Assembly: GCF_030811475.1 (NCBI RefSeq)
Contig: NZ_JAUSQV010000001.1
Coordinates: 806,001 to 870,000, forward strand
DNA: 64,000 bases
Reading direction: 5' to 3'
DNA from: Nakamurella flavida
Lineage (GTDB): Bacteria > Actinomycetota > Actinomycetes > Mycobacteriales > Nakamurellaceae
The position numbers and the translations under genes were made by a program. Numbering within the stretch: position 1 is the first letter of the stretch; every line of letters starts with the position of its first letter. A model generated the notes under the pieces. The model was not told the DNA's origin, made no database searches, and was given only the letters and a program-made list of their open reading frames with translations. This document shows, in pieces, positions 26,562 to 35,872 of this stretch.

Positions 26562-28123
26562 GCGGTCTCTTCCTTCGTCCGGGTGGTGTAGATCTGCGCG
26601 AGCATCTGCTCCTCGGTGACACCGGGGCCGGCGAGCTCGCCCACCGTCCGGCCCTCGACCATCACCACGACGCGGTGGCAGATGGACAGCTCCTCGAGCT
26701 CGGAGCTCACGACGACGACGGCGTTGCCGGCAGCGGCGAAATCCTCGATGGTCTGCCAGATCTGCTGGCGGGCGCCGATGTCGACGCCCCGGGTGGGCTC
26801 GTCGAGCAGCATCAGCCGGGCACCCCGGGCCAGCCAGCGGCCGAACACCACCTTCTGCTGGTTGCCACCGGACAGGGTGCCCACCGCGACCTGGGTGTCC
26901 CGCGCCTTGATCTGCAGGGCGCCGACCATGTCCTGGGCGGTGCGCTGGGCACGGCGGTCGCTCACGAACGGCAGGAGACGGCGGGTGACCGTGGACCCCC
27001 ACGCGCCCATGGCGATGTTGGCGCGCACGGAATCGGTCATGATCAGGGCCTGCGAACGCCGTTCCTCCGGGACCAGGGCCACCCCCTGCCGGATGGCCTC
27101 GCGGACGTTCGCCGCCCGGTAGGGGCCGCCGTCCAGCATCATCGACCCGCTGATCGGCCGACTTTCCCCGAACACCAGACCGAGGGTCTCCGTCCGCCCG
27201 GCACCGACCACCCCGGCCAGACCGACGATCTCGCCCGCGCGGACGTCGAAGCTGACGTCCCGCACCCGCATGCCGTCCGACAGATGGGCGGCCCGGAACA
27301 GCACCGGGGCGTCCCGCTCCACCCGGGAGATCTCGGCCCGCGGTCCCAGTCCGGCATTGCTCCCGGTGATTCCCCGCACCAGATCGTCCCGGGTGTAGCC
27401 GCCGCGTTCCAGGCGCCCGGTGACCCGTCCGTCCTTGAAGACCGTGATCCGGTCGCTCAGCTCCTCGATCTCACCGAGGCGGTGACTGACGTAGGCGATC
27501 GTGACCCCGGTCGCGGCCAGGTCGCGCACGATGCGGAACAGCCGTCGACACTCGACGTCGGACAGCACGGCCGTCGGCTCGTCCATGGCGATGAAGCGCG
27601 CGTTGCGGACCAGCGCCCGACCGATGGCGACCAGTCCGCGTTCGGCCGGACTCAGCTGTCGCACCGGCCGCCGCAGGGAGAAGGTGATGCCGAGCAGATC
27701 GGCCACCTCCCGGGCCCGACGGGTCGCCACCCGACGATCGACGAACCCCGCCCGGCCGACGTCCTTGAGCCCGAGCGTCATGTTGTCGATCGTCGAGAAG
27801 TCCGGGATCAGGGCGAGTTCCTGGTGCATGAACGCGAACCCGAGCGCATCCGCGTCGCCGGGTCGGGTGATGGACCGCGCCTCCCCGTCCACCAGGATCT
27901 CGCCCGTCGACGGGGTGATGACCCCGCCGATGATGTTCAGCAGCGTCGACTTACCGGCGCCGTTGGCACCGACGAGTCCGTGGATCTCCCCCCGCCGGAA
28001 ATCCACACTGACGTCCGTCAGGGCCGCGACCGCGCCGAACGAACGGCTGACGTTGCGTGCCTGGATGAACGGCGCCGGGCGGTCCACCGGCGGCGCACCA
28101 TCGGACGGGTCGGGGGAAGCCAT
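26558..28123 (-). CDS. Sugar ABC transporter ATP-binding protein (RbsA-like, two ABC domains)
   Basis: 521 residues holding two fused ABC cassettes. The first has Walker A GANGAGKST, signature LSPAERGLVAIGRAL and Walker B FIAMDEPTAVLS. The second has a degenerate P-loop (GVVGAGRTE) but intact LSGGNQQKVVFGRWL and LMLLDEPTRGVDIG. One active and one degenerate site is normal for this carbohydrate-uptake (CUT2) family. It energises import with the RbsC-like permease. ATG 28123 lies 54 bp after the binding-protein stop. Confidence 0.94.
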   Translation of the reverse strand: MASPDPSDGAPPVDRPAPFIQARNVSRSFGAVAALTDVSVDFRRGEIHGLVGANGAGKSTLLNIIGGVITPSTGEILVDGEARSITRPGDADALGFAFMHQELALIPDFSTIDNMTLGLKDVGRAGFVDRRVATRRAREVADLLGITFSLRRPVRQLSPAERGLVAIGRALVRNARFIAMDEPTAVLSDVECRRLFRIVRDLAATGVTIAYVSHRLGEIEELSDRITVFKDGRVTGRLERGGYTRDDLVRGITGSNAGLGPRAEISRVERDAPVLFRAAHLSDGMRVRDVSFDVRAGEIVGLAGVVGAGRTETLGLVFGESRPISGSMMLDGGPYRAANVREAIRQGVALVPEERRSQALIMTDSVRANIAMGAWGSTVTRRLLPFVSDRRAQRTAQDMVGALQIKARDTQVAVGTLSGGNQQKVVFGRWLARGARLMLLDEPTRGVDIGARQQIWQTIEDFAAAGNAVVVVSSELEELSICHRVVVMVEGRTVGELAGPGVTEEQMLAQIYTTRTKEETA

Positions 28124-28177
28124 CGATCTGTCGTCCCTTCGGGCTCGTGGCGAGCAGGGTCGGCGAAATGGTGCAGG

Positions 28178-29209
28178 TCAGTTGCGCTCGACCTCGGGAT
28201 GGTCGGCGAGGAACTTCTCGATGTTGTCCTTGGTCAGCACGATGTTGGCCGCCGTGGCACCGGCGGGCTTGCCGTCCTTGAGGTAGTCGGTGACCAGTTG
28301 CAGCGCCTGGGCGCCGACGCCGTCGAAATCGAGCCAGAGGTCGGCGGCCACGGCGCCGCTGCGGATGCCGTTCACGATGGAGACGCTGTAGTCCCAGGTG
28401 AAGACGGGCAGGGCGTCGGTCCGGCCCGCCTGCTGGATGCCGGCCAGCGCGCCGGCCGTCGAATCGGCGAAACAGGACCAGATCGCGAAGGTGCCGGAGC
28501 CGGCGGGGTGGGCCGACAGCCAGGCTGCGGTGGCGTTCTGCGAGTCGACGACCTGTCCCGGGATCGGGAACTCGTGGTTGTCGACCGTGATGTCCAGACC
28601 GGCGTCGGCGATGGCCTTGTCCCGGTATTCCGCCCGCAGCCGGCAGGGCGTCCCTGGCGTGTAGTCCAGGGTGAGGATGTTGGTGACCGCGTTGTCCTTC
28701 AGGTAGGTCACGAAGGCATCGTTGATCGGCTCCGGGGCGACCACGTCGACCGCACCGGCCATGCCGTCCAGCAGAGGGCTCGCCAGGAAGAACACCGGGA
28801 TCTTCGCGGCCGAAGCCTGCGAGAGGCACTGCGCCATCTGATCCTGGGCGAAGGTGGTCACCACCAGTGCGGTGACCTGTCGGGTGACGTACTGACTGCA
28901 GATGGTGTTCGCCTGGCCGGGATCTCCCTTGGGGTCCTGGGTCAACACCTCCCAGCCGGCGTCGGTGAAGGCCTTGTTCGTGCTGTTGTCGAACGCCGCA
29001 TCGGACGCGGAGGTCATGTCGAAGGCGATGAGGCCGAGGCTCTGGCCCCCGGCCGCAGCAGCGCTACCGCCACTGCTGGCGGCGCTGCCGCCACTGCCTG
29101 CGCTGTCACCGCCACACCCGGTGAGAGAGAGGACCAGACCGGCGGCAAGAGCCGCCCCGGCGACGGCCCGGCCGCGCCGGGCCGCCCTGGTGAGCACAGC
29201 ACTATGCAT
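28178..29209 (-). CDS. Sugar-binding lipoprotein (CUT2 ABC importer)
   Basis: 343-residue periplasmic-binding-protein-like lipoprotein of the type I (ribose-binding) fold. The signal peptide and lipobox LTGC put the lipidated residue at Cys32, followed by a Gly/Ser-rich tether. Core strands include LGLIAFDM, ALVVTTF and IPVFFLASPLL. Two Cys pairs in the ligand lobes (near ICSQY/AQCLS and TPCRL/WSCFAD) are unusual for ribose-type proteins. First gene of the importer-cyclase operon; operator 3 lies about 70 bp upstream. Ligand unknown. Confidence 0.9.
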   Translation of the reverse strand: MHSAVLTRAARRGRAVAGAALAAGLVLSLTGCGGDSAGSGGSAASSGGSAAAAGGQSLGLIAFDMTSASDAAFDNSTNKAFTDAGWEVLTQDPKGDPGQANTICSQYVTRQVTALVVTTFAQDQMAQCLSQASAAKIPVFFLASPLLDGMAGAVDVVAPEPINDAFVTYLKDNAVTNILTLDYTPGTPCRLRAEYRDKAIADAGLDITVDNHEFPIPGQVVDSQNATAAWLSAHPAGSGTFAIWSCFADSTAGALAGIQQAGRTDALPVFTWDYSVSIVNGIRSGAVAADLWLDFDGVGAQALQLVTDYLKDGKPAGATAANIVLTKDNIEKFLADHPEVERN

Positions 29210-29619
29210 GACTACTCCACTTCGATGTCGATAGTCGCCTGTCGATGGTCGGCGTCAGCGCCGGGCACACGTCCCCGTGCTGACAAGTTGTCAACGTATC
29301 CTATCAAGCAGGTAAGTGGTCATAACGATCTGGCGGAGTACGGGATGCCCTGTCAGGCAACCGATTTGCCGAATCTGTCACCGCTGTTCGCGTACGCACG
29401 CGCCCCGAAGCCGGGTTCGGAGGGTCGGCGCCGGGGGTGCGGTGCTGCCGGCTGCAACCCCCACCGAGCGCGCGGCCCACGGTGTCGGCGCTCCCGCCGG
29501 GTCCGGCCGGACGGGGTCCTCGCCCGACCCCGGGCAGGTTCGGTCCCGGGGCCGCTCCGCGGCAGGCCCCGGCCAGGAGACACCCCGGGCTCGTCGACGC
29601 ACTGCCACCCATTCCTCAC
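29210..29619. other. 410-bp intergenic region with the importer promoter
   Basis: 29281-29303 holds operator 3 and its -10. The remainder (about 29340-29619) is GC-rich with no recognisable gene, repeat or hairpin, and separates the amidohydrolase stop from the importer promoter. Confidence 0.6.
29281..29303 (-). promoter_or_regulatory. Island operator 3 with importer -10
   Basis: Perfect 13-bp repeat TGACA-AGT-TGTCA (29281-29293), 4 bp, then ATCCTA (29298-29303; TAGGAT on the minus strand). Over 24 bp it matches operator 2 at all but three positions. Repressor binding would cover the importer start site, about 75 nt upstream of the binding-protein ATG. Confidence 0.72.
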
Positions 29620-30336
29620 TCAGCTCAGCCCGAGCAGCTGGGCCAGGTTCCCGCCGGCGACCAGGAGCCGCGCCTCCTCCGAATCGACACAGCGGCGGAT
29701 CTTCTCGTACTCCCAGGTGTAGTCGCAGAACGGGGAATCGCTCCCCCAGATCGTCCTGGTCGGCCCGAGTTCGCGGATCTGGACGGCGATCTCGTGGGCG
29801 GGGACACGCGCCGCCTCGAGGTAGAGGTTGTCGATCTCCCGCGCCGCGGCGATGGCCTGCGCGTGGGCGCGGAAGACTCCGCTGTGGGCCATCAGCACCG
29901 GGATCTCGGGATAGGCCCGGGCCAGCGCGGCGAATGCTGCTGGTGCATTGAGGATGTCGTCCGCGCCGTGCGCCAGGAGGATCAACCCGCGGTCCCGCAC
30001 CGCTTCCAGAACCGGGGCGAGCAGCACCAGATCAGCGAGGTCGTAGCCGTGGATGGTGGGGTGCAGCTTGACGCCTCGGTAGCCGCGGTCGGCACGCTCG
30101 TGGATCTCCGCGACCGCACGGGCCCCGAACCAGGGATCGACCGCGAGGAAAGGGATGAACCGTCCGGGGACGACCGACATGGCCTCGTCCACGTCGTCGT
30201 TGCGGAACCCGCCCTCCACGTGCGGGAAGATGCAGGCGAGATCGACTCCGGCGCCATCCATCCGGGCCCGCAGTTCAGGACCGGTCTGGGACGAGCCGAT
30301 TCGGGCACCGATGTGGCTGTGCGAGTCGATGATCAC
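29620..30336 (-). CDS. Amidohydrolase_2-family metal hydrolase
   Basis: 238-residue TIM-barrel hydrolase. Metal ligands are in DSHSHIG (HxH), a GVKLHPT strand, LLAHGADD (His), LMAHSG (His) and WGSDSPFCDY (Asp). This matches the amidohydrolase_2 group, which includes lactonases of sugar acids and decarboxylases. It is shorter than most (usually 270-330). GTG 30336 begins directly with the first strand. It is divergent from the AraC gene and sits upstream of the importer, so lactone hydrolysis is a plausible but unproven role. Confidence 0.85.
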   Translation of the reverse strand: MIIDSHSHIGARIGSSQTGPELRARMDGAGVDLACIFPHVEGGFRNDDVDEAMSVVPGRFIPFLAVDPWFGARAVAEIHERADRGYRGVKLHPTIHGYDLADLVLLAPVLEAVRDRGLILLAHGADDILNAPAAFAALARAYPEIPVLMAHSGVFRAHAQAIAAAREIDNLYLEAARVPAHEIAVQIRELGPTRTIWGSDSPFCDYTWEYEKIRRCVDSEEARLLVAGGNLAQLLGLS

Positions 30337-30427
30337 CGGCCGCTCCTTTGCGTGGTCCGGGCCGAGGCTACGGAGCCATGCAGTTCTTCCCTAGCCTCCC
30401 GCTGTCGAATTCTGATACTTATTTTCA

Positions 30428-31345
30428 GTGGAGGACTCGCGATCGGCCACCCGCGTCGAGCGGCTGCTGAACAAGGCCGCGACACGGGAAGTCGTCGTCC
30501 GACCACCGGATTCCTCGATCCGATGGCTCGAACACGACTATCCAGCCCCCATCGCCCGCTGGAACTACCATCCGGAATTCGAGATCCACCTGATCCGTCG
30601 GAGCACGGGTCGGTTCATCGTCGGAGACCACATCGGCACCTTCGGGCCGGGTCACGTGGCGCTGGTCGGGGCCGGGCTGCCACACGACTGGATCTCCGAT
30701 CTCCGGCCGGGCGAAGTCATTCGTGACCGTGACGCAGCCATTCAGTTCACCGGGGCCTGGGTGGAGCGCGCGTCGGTCGAGATGCCCGAACTGCGGGAGT
30801 TGCGCCCGCTCCTTGACCAGGCCTCGCGAGGGATCCAGTTCATCGGACGCACGGCGGTGGAAGCGGCGCAGGTGATCGAAGCGATGGCGGCAGCCGACCG
30901 CCTCCTGCGCATCGCCCATCTCCTCCGACTTTTCGTCGTTCTCAGCAGGTCGCCGAAGGACGATCGGGTTGTCCTGGCTCGGGAGTGGTTCGTACCGCCC
31001 GACGCCGTTCTCCCTGCTTCGGTCGCGGTGCAGCGGGGTCTCGACCACATCTTCGAGAACCTCACGGGCACGGTACGAATGGCGGAAGCCGCACGTCTGG
31101 CGGGGATGTCGGCCCCCACGTTCTCCCGCTTCTTCCAACGCGCGAGCGGGCGGACCTTCAGCGAGATGGTCCGGATGCTGCGTGTCGCGCGAGCCCGGGT
31201 ACTCCTGGAGGAGTCCGACGCTCCCGTCTCGGCAATCTGCTACGACGTGGGTTTCGGCAACCTCTCCAACTTCAACCGCCAGTTCCTGCGGGAGGTCGGA
31301 GTGACGCCCCGCGCCTACCGGGCACGCGTCGCAGCCGGGCGGTGA
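30428..31345 (+). CDS. AraC-family transcriptional regulator
   Basis: 305-residue activator-type protein. The N-terminal cupin effector domain includes ARWNYHPEFEIHLI and GLPHDWISDL. The C-terminal double helix-turn-helix is near residues 205-300 (TVRMAEAARLAGMSAPTFSR and the closing VGFGNLSNFNRQFLREVG). The GTG at 30428 has no Shine-Dalgarno; GATACT lies 8 nt upstream, suggesting a leaderless or very short-leader message. Divergent from the amidohydrolase gene, it may add sugar-dependent activation to the GntR repression. Confidence 0.9.
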   Translation: MEDSRSATRVERLLNKAATREVVVRPPDSSIRWLEHDYPAPIARWNYHPEFEIHLIRRSTGRFIVGDHIGTFGPGHVALVGAGLPHDWISDLRPGEVIRDRDAAIQFTGAWVERASVEMPELRELRPLLDQASRGIQFIGRTAVEAAQVIEAMAAADRLLRIAHLLRLFVVLSRSPKDDRVVLAREWFVPPDAVLPASVAVQRGLDHIFENLTGTVRMAEAARLAGMSAPTFSRFFQRASGRTFSEMVRMLRVARARVLLEESDAPVSAICYDVGFGNLSNFNRQFLREVGVTPRAYRARVAAGR

Positions 31346-31533
31346 CCGCCGGCGACCCGGGCGCGGGGAAGCGGGTGCGGGACACCCGGCGCCGCGGGAG
31401 TTCGGACCGGGCGCCGTTCCTGGCGACAGGTGACGCCCGAGCCGAGATCGACGGGTGGTGGCCCGGCCGACCGGACCCCACAGGGTGGATCAGCCTCCCC
31501 GCGCGCAGAGGGACACCCAGAACGGTCCGCAGA

Positions 31534-32604
31534 TCAGGCCCGCGGGTGAGCCTGCCGGTAGACGGCGGCCAGCCGCTCGGAGGACACGTGGGTGTATATC
31601 TGCGTGGTCGCCAAGCTGGCGTGACCGAGCATCTCCTGGATGGCCCGCAGGTCCGCTCCCCCGTCGAGCAGGTGGGTCGCGGCGGTGTGCCGCAGACCGT
31701 GCGGACCGATCTCGGGTGCGCCGGGGACGGCGGCGGTGCGGCGGTGGACCATCGTGCGGACGGCGCGCGGATCGATGCGGCCGCCCCGGGAGCCCAGGAA
31801 GACCGCCGCTCCGGATCCGGCCCCGGCGAGCACCGGCCGCCCCTCGGTCAGCCATCGGGTCAGCGCCCGGTGGGCGGGGACGCCGAACGGGACCACCCGC
31901 TCCTTGTCCCCCTTGCCCCGGACACGGACCACCCGGCGGTGCTCGTCGACGGCGCCGACGTCCAGCCCGGTCAGCTCGGACACCCGGAGGGCGGAGGCAT
32001 AGAGGAGTTCCAGGATGGCGGCGTCACGGAGGGCGAGTGCGGCGCGGACCGGGTCGGGCGGGGTCGGGGTCGGGGTGGGGGTCGAACCAGGTTCCGGGGA
32101 GTTGGTTCCGCCGGTCCGGCGGTCGTCGGGAATCCGATCAGGGGTCCGGCCGGCGGCGTCGTCGGCCGGTGCACCGGCGTGGGCGTCGAGCAACTCGCTG
32201 ATGTGGTCCGTCCGGAGGACGGCGGGCAGGTTCCGCCGGGCCGAGGGGGAGGTCAGCCGGACGGACGGATCCTGGGCCGTCCGCCCGGTGCGCACGGCCC
32301 AGGCACAGAACGATCGGGCCGCGGCCGTGCGACGGGCCAGCGTGGCTCGGCCGGCTCCCGTGGTCCGCATCCTGGCCAGCCAACTGCGCAGCGCGGGGAG
32401 GCTGAGCGCCCCGAGATCGGTCGAGCCCGCTCCACCGTTCAACCGGGCGACGTGGTCGAGCAGGGAGGCGACATCGGCCCGGTACGCCGTCCTGGTGGCC
32501 ACGGCGAGATTGCGTTCGAGCTCCAGATGCCGGTCGAAGCCCTCGGCTGCCTCGGCCAGCGCAGCCGGGAGGCTTTTCCGGAGATCTGGGGTGGAGGCGG
32601 CCAT
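31534..32604 (-). CDS. xerC: Tyrosine recombinase XerC
   Basis: 356-residue site-specific recombinase that, with XerD, resolves chromosome dimers at dif. The N-terminal SAM-like DNA-binding domain (about 1-130) precedes the catalytic domain with Arg in [10 protein letters not shown], Lys in [27 protein letters not shown] and nucleophile Tyr about 337 (IYTHVS). A 45-residue Pro/Thr/Asp-rich insertion (with [11 protein letters not shown]) lies just before the first catalytic helix, which normal XerC lacks. ATG 32604 opens the conserved N-terminal region. Confidence 0.93.
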   Translation of the reverse strand: MAASTPDLRKSLPAALAEAAEGFDRHLELERNLAVATRTAYRADVASLLDHVARLNGGAGSTDLGALSLPALRSWLARMRTTGAGRATLARRTAAARSFCAWAVRTGRTAQDPSVRLTSPSARRNLPAVLRTDHISELLDAHAGAPADDAAGRTPDRIPDDRRTGGTNSPEPGSTPTPTPTPPDPVRAALALRDAAILELLYASALRVSELTGLDVGAVDEHRRVVRVRGKGDKERVVPFGVPAHRALTRWLTEGRPVLAGAGSGAAVFLGSRGGRIDPRAVRTMVHRRTAAVPGAPEIGPHGLRHTAATHLLDGGADLRAIQEMLGHASLATTQIYTHVSSERLAAVYRQAHPRA

Positions 32605-32966
32605 GAACCCGACGGTGCGGGTTGCACCGACCACGGTCAAGCGACCACGCCGCACGTCGCGACCGGTGGCAACCCGGACCGGGACTCCTCGGCCCGCGCA
32701 CCCGGACCGCACTCCGGCCAGGACCGGACCGTGGAACGCAGCGCCGGCACGTCTCGGCACGTGAAGGCGCCGCCCGCCGACCCACCGTTCCTCGACCGTG
32801 GCCTCAAGCTTGCGGACCGCCGGGCCGAGCCGCGCCGGGCCGGGCCGGGCCGGGCCGCGCCGGGCCGCGCCGGGCCGCGCCGGGCCGCGCCGGGCCGCGC
32901 CGGGCCGCGCCGGGCCGGCCACACCATCCCCCGCATCCCCGAACCGGCGCCCGGCAGCCGACGCGG
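32605..32966. other. 362-bp spacer between dprA and xerC with GC tandem array
   Basis: Contains the 10-bp tandem array at 32821-32920. The rest is GC-rich without a recognisable gene or promoter motif. Confidence 0.6.
32821..32920. repeat. 10-bp tandem repeat array
   Basis: Six perfect head-to-tail copies of CGGGCCGCGC occupy 32851-32910, flanked by diverged units from about 32821 to 32920. It is almost pure G+C and prone to slippage, so its copy number may vary between strains. It lies 47 bp after the dprA stop and may hinder transcription into xerC. Confidence 0.9.
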
Positions 32967-34313
32967 TCACCGGGGCCGCCGCCGCCAGGAGGAACCGTCG
33001 CGTTCCACGAGCCCCAGCGTCTCCAGGACCCCCAGCCCGCCGAGCACCGTCATGGCCGGCAGGGCCGACTCGACGGACAGCTCCGTCACGGAGGCGGCCC
33101 GACGGGTCGGCAGGGCCTCGTGGACGCGGGCGCAGTCGTCGTCCAACCCGTCTGTCGGGTGCCGCGCGTCCACCATCCCGGACGCCACCACCCGGGGTGA
33201 CCCCCTGTCGACTCCCCCGCCGGGGTCACCGACGACACGCCCGGCGCCGCGCCACCCGAGTGCGGACAGCACGTCCTGCGGGGTGGTGACGAGCTGCGCG
33301 AACCGGTCCCCCAGCAGCAGGTGGCACCCGACGGACAGGGCGGAGGTGACCGGACCGGGGACGGCCATCACCAGTCGGCCCAGCGCATCGGCCGCCGACG
33401 CCGTGCTCAAGGTCCCGGACCGCCGGCCCGCCTCGACGACCAACGTTCCCCGCCCGAGCGCCGCGATCAGCCGGTTGCGGACGAGGAAGCGGTGCCGGGC
33501 CGGGGTGGTGCCGGGCGGGTACTCGCTGATCACCGTCCCCCGTGAGGCGATCGCGCTGAGCAGGGCGGCGTTGGCCTGCGGGTAGGCCCGGTCGATCCCG
33601 CAGGCCAGGACGGCGACCGTGGGACCGGCCGGCGGTAGGCCCGTCGCCGGTCCCGACGCGTGCAGAGCGGCCTGGTGGGCGGCGGCGTCGATCCCGAAGG
33701 CGGCACCGGAGATGATCGTGAGGCCGTCGTCGGCCAACGCGGCGGACCACTCGGCAGCCACCCGTCGGCCGTAGGGGGTGCAGGCGCGGGACCCGACGAC
33801 GGTGATCCCGGTACCGGGCAGCCCGGCCAGGGACCGCCCGCGCACGTACAAGGCGAGCGGCGGGGCGGACCCGCTCACCCCTCGGGCCCCGGCCAGCTCG
33901 AAGGCGGCGAACGCCTCCGTGGGCCACTCCGGGTCTTCGGGCCCGATCAGCCGGGCCCCGTTCTCCCCGGCGGTGACCAGGTCGGCCTCCGCGTCCGCGT
34001 CCAGTTCCGCGGCGGACCGCCCCTGCACCCGGGCGGCGGTGGCCGCGAGCACCACCCGCGGAGCTCGCCGGGTGGCGATGGCCGCCCAGGCGGCTCGGGC
34101 GCCGACCTGACCGACGAAGGCACCCACCGCCGGTGCCGGCGGTTCACAGGCACGCAGCAGACCCGCCAGGGCGCGGCGACCAGGATCGACCGCGCCCCCG
34201 ACCGTGGATCCGGCCTCACGCTGCGACACCGCGGTTCCGGCCGTGGGCGCGCCGACGGGAGCGATGGGAGGCCCGGCGGTGGGGGCGGGGGTGGTGTCGG
34301 ACGGGGCCCTCAT
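32967..34313 (-). CDS. dprA: DNA-processing protein DprA (Smf)
   Basis: 448 residues, with the Rossmann-like DprA core in the middle ([67 protein letters not shown] and [10 protein letters not shown]). The C-terminal 70 residues form a winged helix ([19 protein letters not shown]). The first 45 residues are Ala/Pro-rich and probably disordered. DprA loads RecA on single-stranded DNA during transformation and is kept widely in bacteria. ATG 34313 overlaps the comM stop as ATGA. Confidence 0.95.
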   Translation of the reverse strand: MRAPSDTTPAPTAGPPIAPVGAPTAGTAVSQREAGSTVGGAVDPGRRALAGLLRACEPPAPAVGAFVGQVGARAAWAAIATRRAPRVVLAATAARVQGRSAAELDADAEADLVTAGENGARLIGPEDPEWPTEAFAAFELAGARGVSGSAPPLALYVRGRSLAGLPGTGITVVGSRACTPYGRRVAAEWSAALADDGLTIISGAAFGIDAAAHQAALHASGPATGLPPAGPTVAVLACGIDRAYPQANAALLSAIASRGTVISEYPPGTTPARHRFLVRNRLIAALGRGTLVVEAGRRSGTLSTASAADALGRLVMAVPGPVTSALSVGCHLLLGDRFAQLVTTPQDVLSALGWRGAGRVVGDPGGGVDRGSPRVVASGMVDARHPTDGLDDDCARVHEALPTRRAASVTELSVESALPAMTVLGGLGVLETLGLVERDGSSWRRRPR

Positions 34314-35872
34314 GCCGCCACCTCCCCGCAGCGCAACGCGAGAGCCAGGGCGACGTCTGCCGTCGTCGGGGTGTCACGACCGGCGAGATCGGCGCCGGTC
34401 AGCGCGAGTTTCAGCACCCGGTCGTAGCCACGGCCGGTCAACCGCCCGGATCGGAGGGCCTGGTCGAGCAGCCCGGCCGAGCGCCGGTCCGGTCGCCAGC
34501 GGCGGCGCACGGTGGGCCCGGGCACCTCGGCGTTGCACCTCCACGGGGTGCCGGCCCACCGGACGGCGGCCCGCTCCCGGGCCAGCATGACCCGGGCCCG
34601 GATGGCGGCCGATCCCTCACCGTCGCTCTGGGGCGCGGGCCCCTCGGGCCGACCAGGATCGTCGCCGACGCCGACGCCGGTCAATGCGGAGGGATCGAGG
34701 GCAGGCACCTCGACCCGGATGTCGACCCGGTCCAGCAACGGACCGGAGAGCTTGCCGAGATACCGCCTCCGGACCCCGGAGGGGCAGCGGCAGTCGACGT
34801 CCCGGGCCGCCGCGCACGGGCAGGGGTTGGCCGCGATGACCAGCTGGAACCGGGCCGGGAACCGCACCGCCCCCTGGGCCCGGGCGATGAGCACGCAGCC
34901 GGACTCGAGCGGCTGTCGCAGCGAGTCGAGCACCGAAGCGGGGAATTCCGGCGCCTCGTCCAGGAACAGCACACCGTGGTGGGCCTGACTCACACTCCCC
35001 GGCCGGACGGTGCCCGATCCCCCGCCCACCAGGGAGGCCAGGGTGGCCGAATGGTGGGGGTCGACGAACGGGGGCTGGGTGATCAGCGGAGTGGACTCGT
35101 GCAGCAGGCCGGCGACGGAGTGGACCGCCGTCACCTCGAGCGCCTGCTCGGGATCCAGCGGCGGGAGCAGACCGGGCAGCCGGGTCGCCAGCATCGTCTT
35201 GCCCGCCCCGGGCGGTCCGATCAGGGCGAGGTGGTGGCCACCGGCCGCGGCCAGTTCGAGAGCGGCGCGGGCCTCGGGCTGACCGAGGACGTCCGTCATG
35301 TCCGGGAGGAGCGGGGGTACCGGCAGCCGGCCCGGGACCATCCGCACGAGTCGGTCGTCCTCCCCCCGGAGCTGCGCGACCAGATCGCGCAGCGACCGGA
35401 CGCCCACCGCCGCCACGGACCCCGCCAGCCCGGCCTCGGCGAGGTTGTCCACGGGAACGACCGCCCGGGTGTGGCCCACCGCCGCAGCGGCCAGCAGACA
35501 GGGCAGGACCCCACGCACCGGCCGCACCTGCCCGTCCAGGCCCAGCTCGCCGATCAGCACCGCCTCCGCGGCCCGCTCGACCGGGACCACACCGGCCGCC
35601 GCGAGGACCGCGATGGCCAGCGCCAGATCGAAGCCCGCGCCGCGCTTGGGCAGCGCCGCCGGCGAGAGCGCCAGCGTGATCCGCCGGTCCGGCCAGGAGC
35701 AGCCGGAGTTCAGCACGGCGGCTCGTACCCGGTCCCGGGCCTGGGTGACGGCGGCGTCACCGAGCCCGATCACCGTGGTGCCCGGGAGTCCCGCGGCCAG
35801 ATCGGCCTCGACCGCGATCACCGAACCGGAGACGCCGCTCAGGGCCACCGCCCAGGTCCTCGCCAGGGCCAT
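34310..35872 (-). CDS. comM: ComM/YifB-family AAA+ ATPase (Mg-chelatase-like)
   Basis: 520-residue hexameric helicase-type AAA+ protein that promotes branch migration in transformation in Vibrio. An N-terminal Lon-like domain (about 1-170, with LSPAALPKRGAGFDLALAIA) is followed by the AAA core with Walker A GPPGAGKTML and Walker B GVLFLDEAPEF, and a Cys-rich zinc loop (NPCPCAAARDVDCRCP). The C-terminal Mg-chelatase lid ends at RCGEVAA. ATG 35872 overlaps the yraN stop (TGATG). Part of the yraN-comM-dprA operon. Confidence 0.96.
   Translation of the reverse strand: MALARTWAVALSGVSGSVIAVEADLAAGLPGTTVIGLGDAAVTQARDRVRAAVLNSGCSWPDRRITLALSPAALPKRGAGFDLALAIAVLAAAGVVPVERAAEAVLIGELGLDGQVRPVRGVLPCLLAAAAVGHTRAVVPVDNLAEAGLAGSVAAVGVRSLRDLVAQLRGEDDRLVRMVPGRLPVPPLLPDMTDVLGQPEARAALELAAAGGHHLALIGPPGAGKTMLATRLPGLLPPLDPEQALEVTAVHSVAGLLHESTPLITQPPFVDPHHSATLASLVGGGSGTVRPGSVSQAHHGVLFLDEAPEFPASVLDSLRQPLESGCVLIARAQGAVRFPARFQLVIAANPCPCAAARDVDCRCPSGVRRRYLGKLSGPLLDRVDIRVEVPALDPSALTGVGVGDDPGRPEGPAPQSDGEGSAAIRARVMLARERAAVRWAGTPWRCNAEVPGPTVRRRWRPDRRSAGLLDQALRSGRLTGRGYDRVLKLALTGADLAGRDTPTTADVALALALRCGEVAA

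Noticed and set aside
31346-33585. Long rightward frame containing GRAGP/RAAPG repeats
   Set aside because: The repeats are only a translation of the 10-bp GC array, and the frame is antisense to xerC and dprA.
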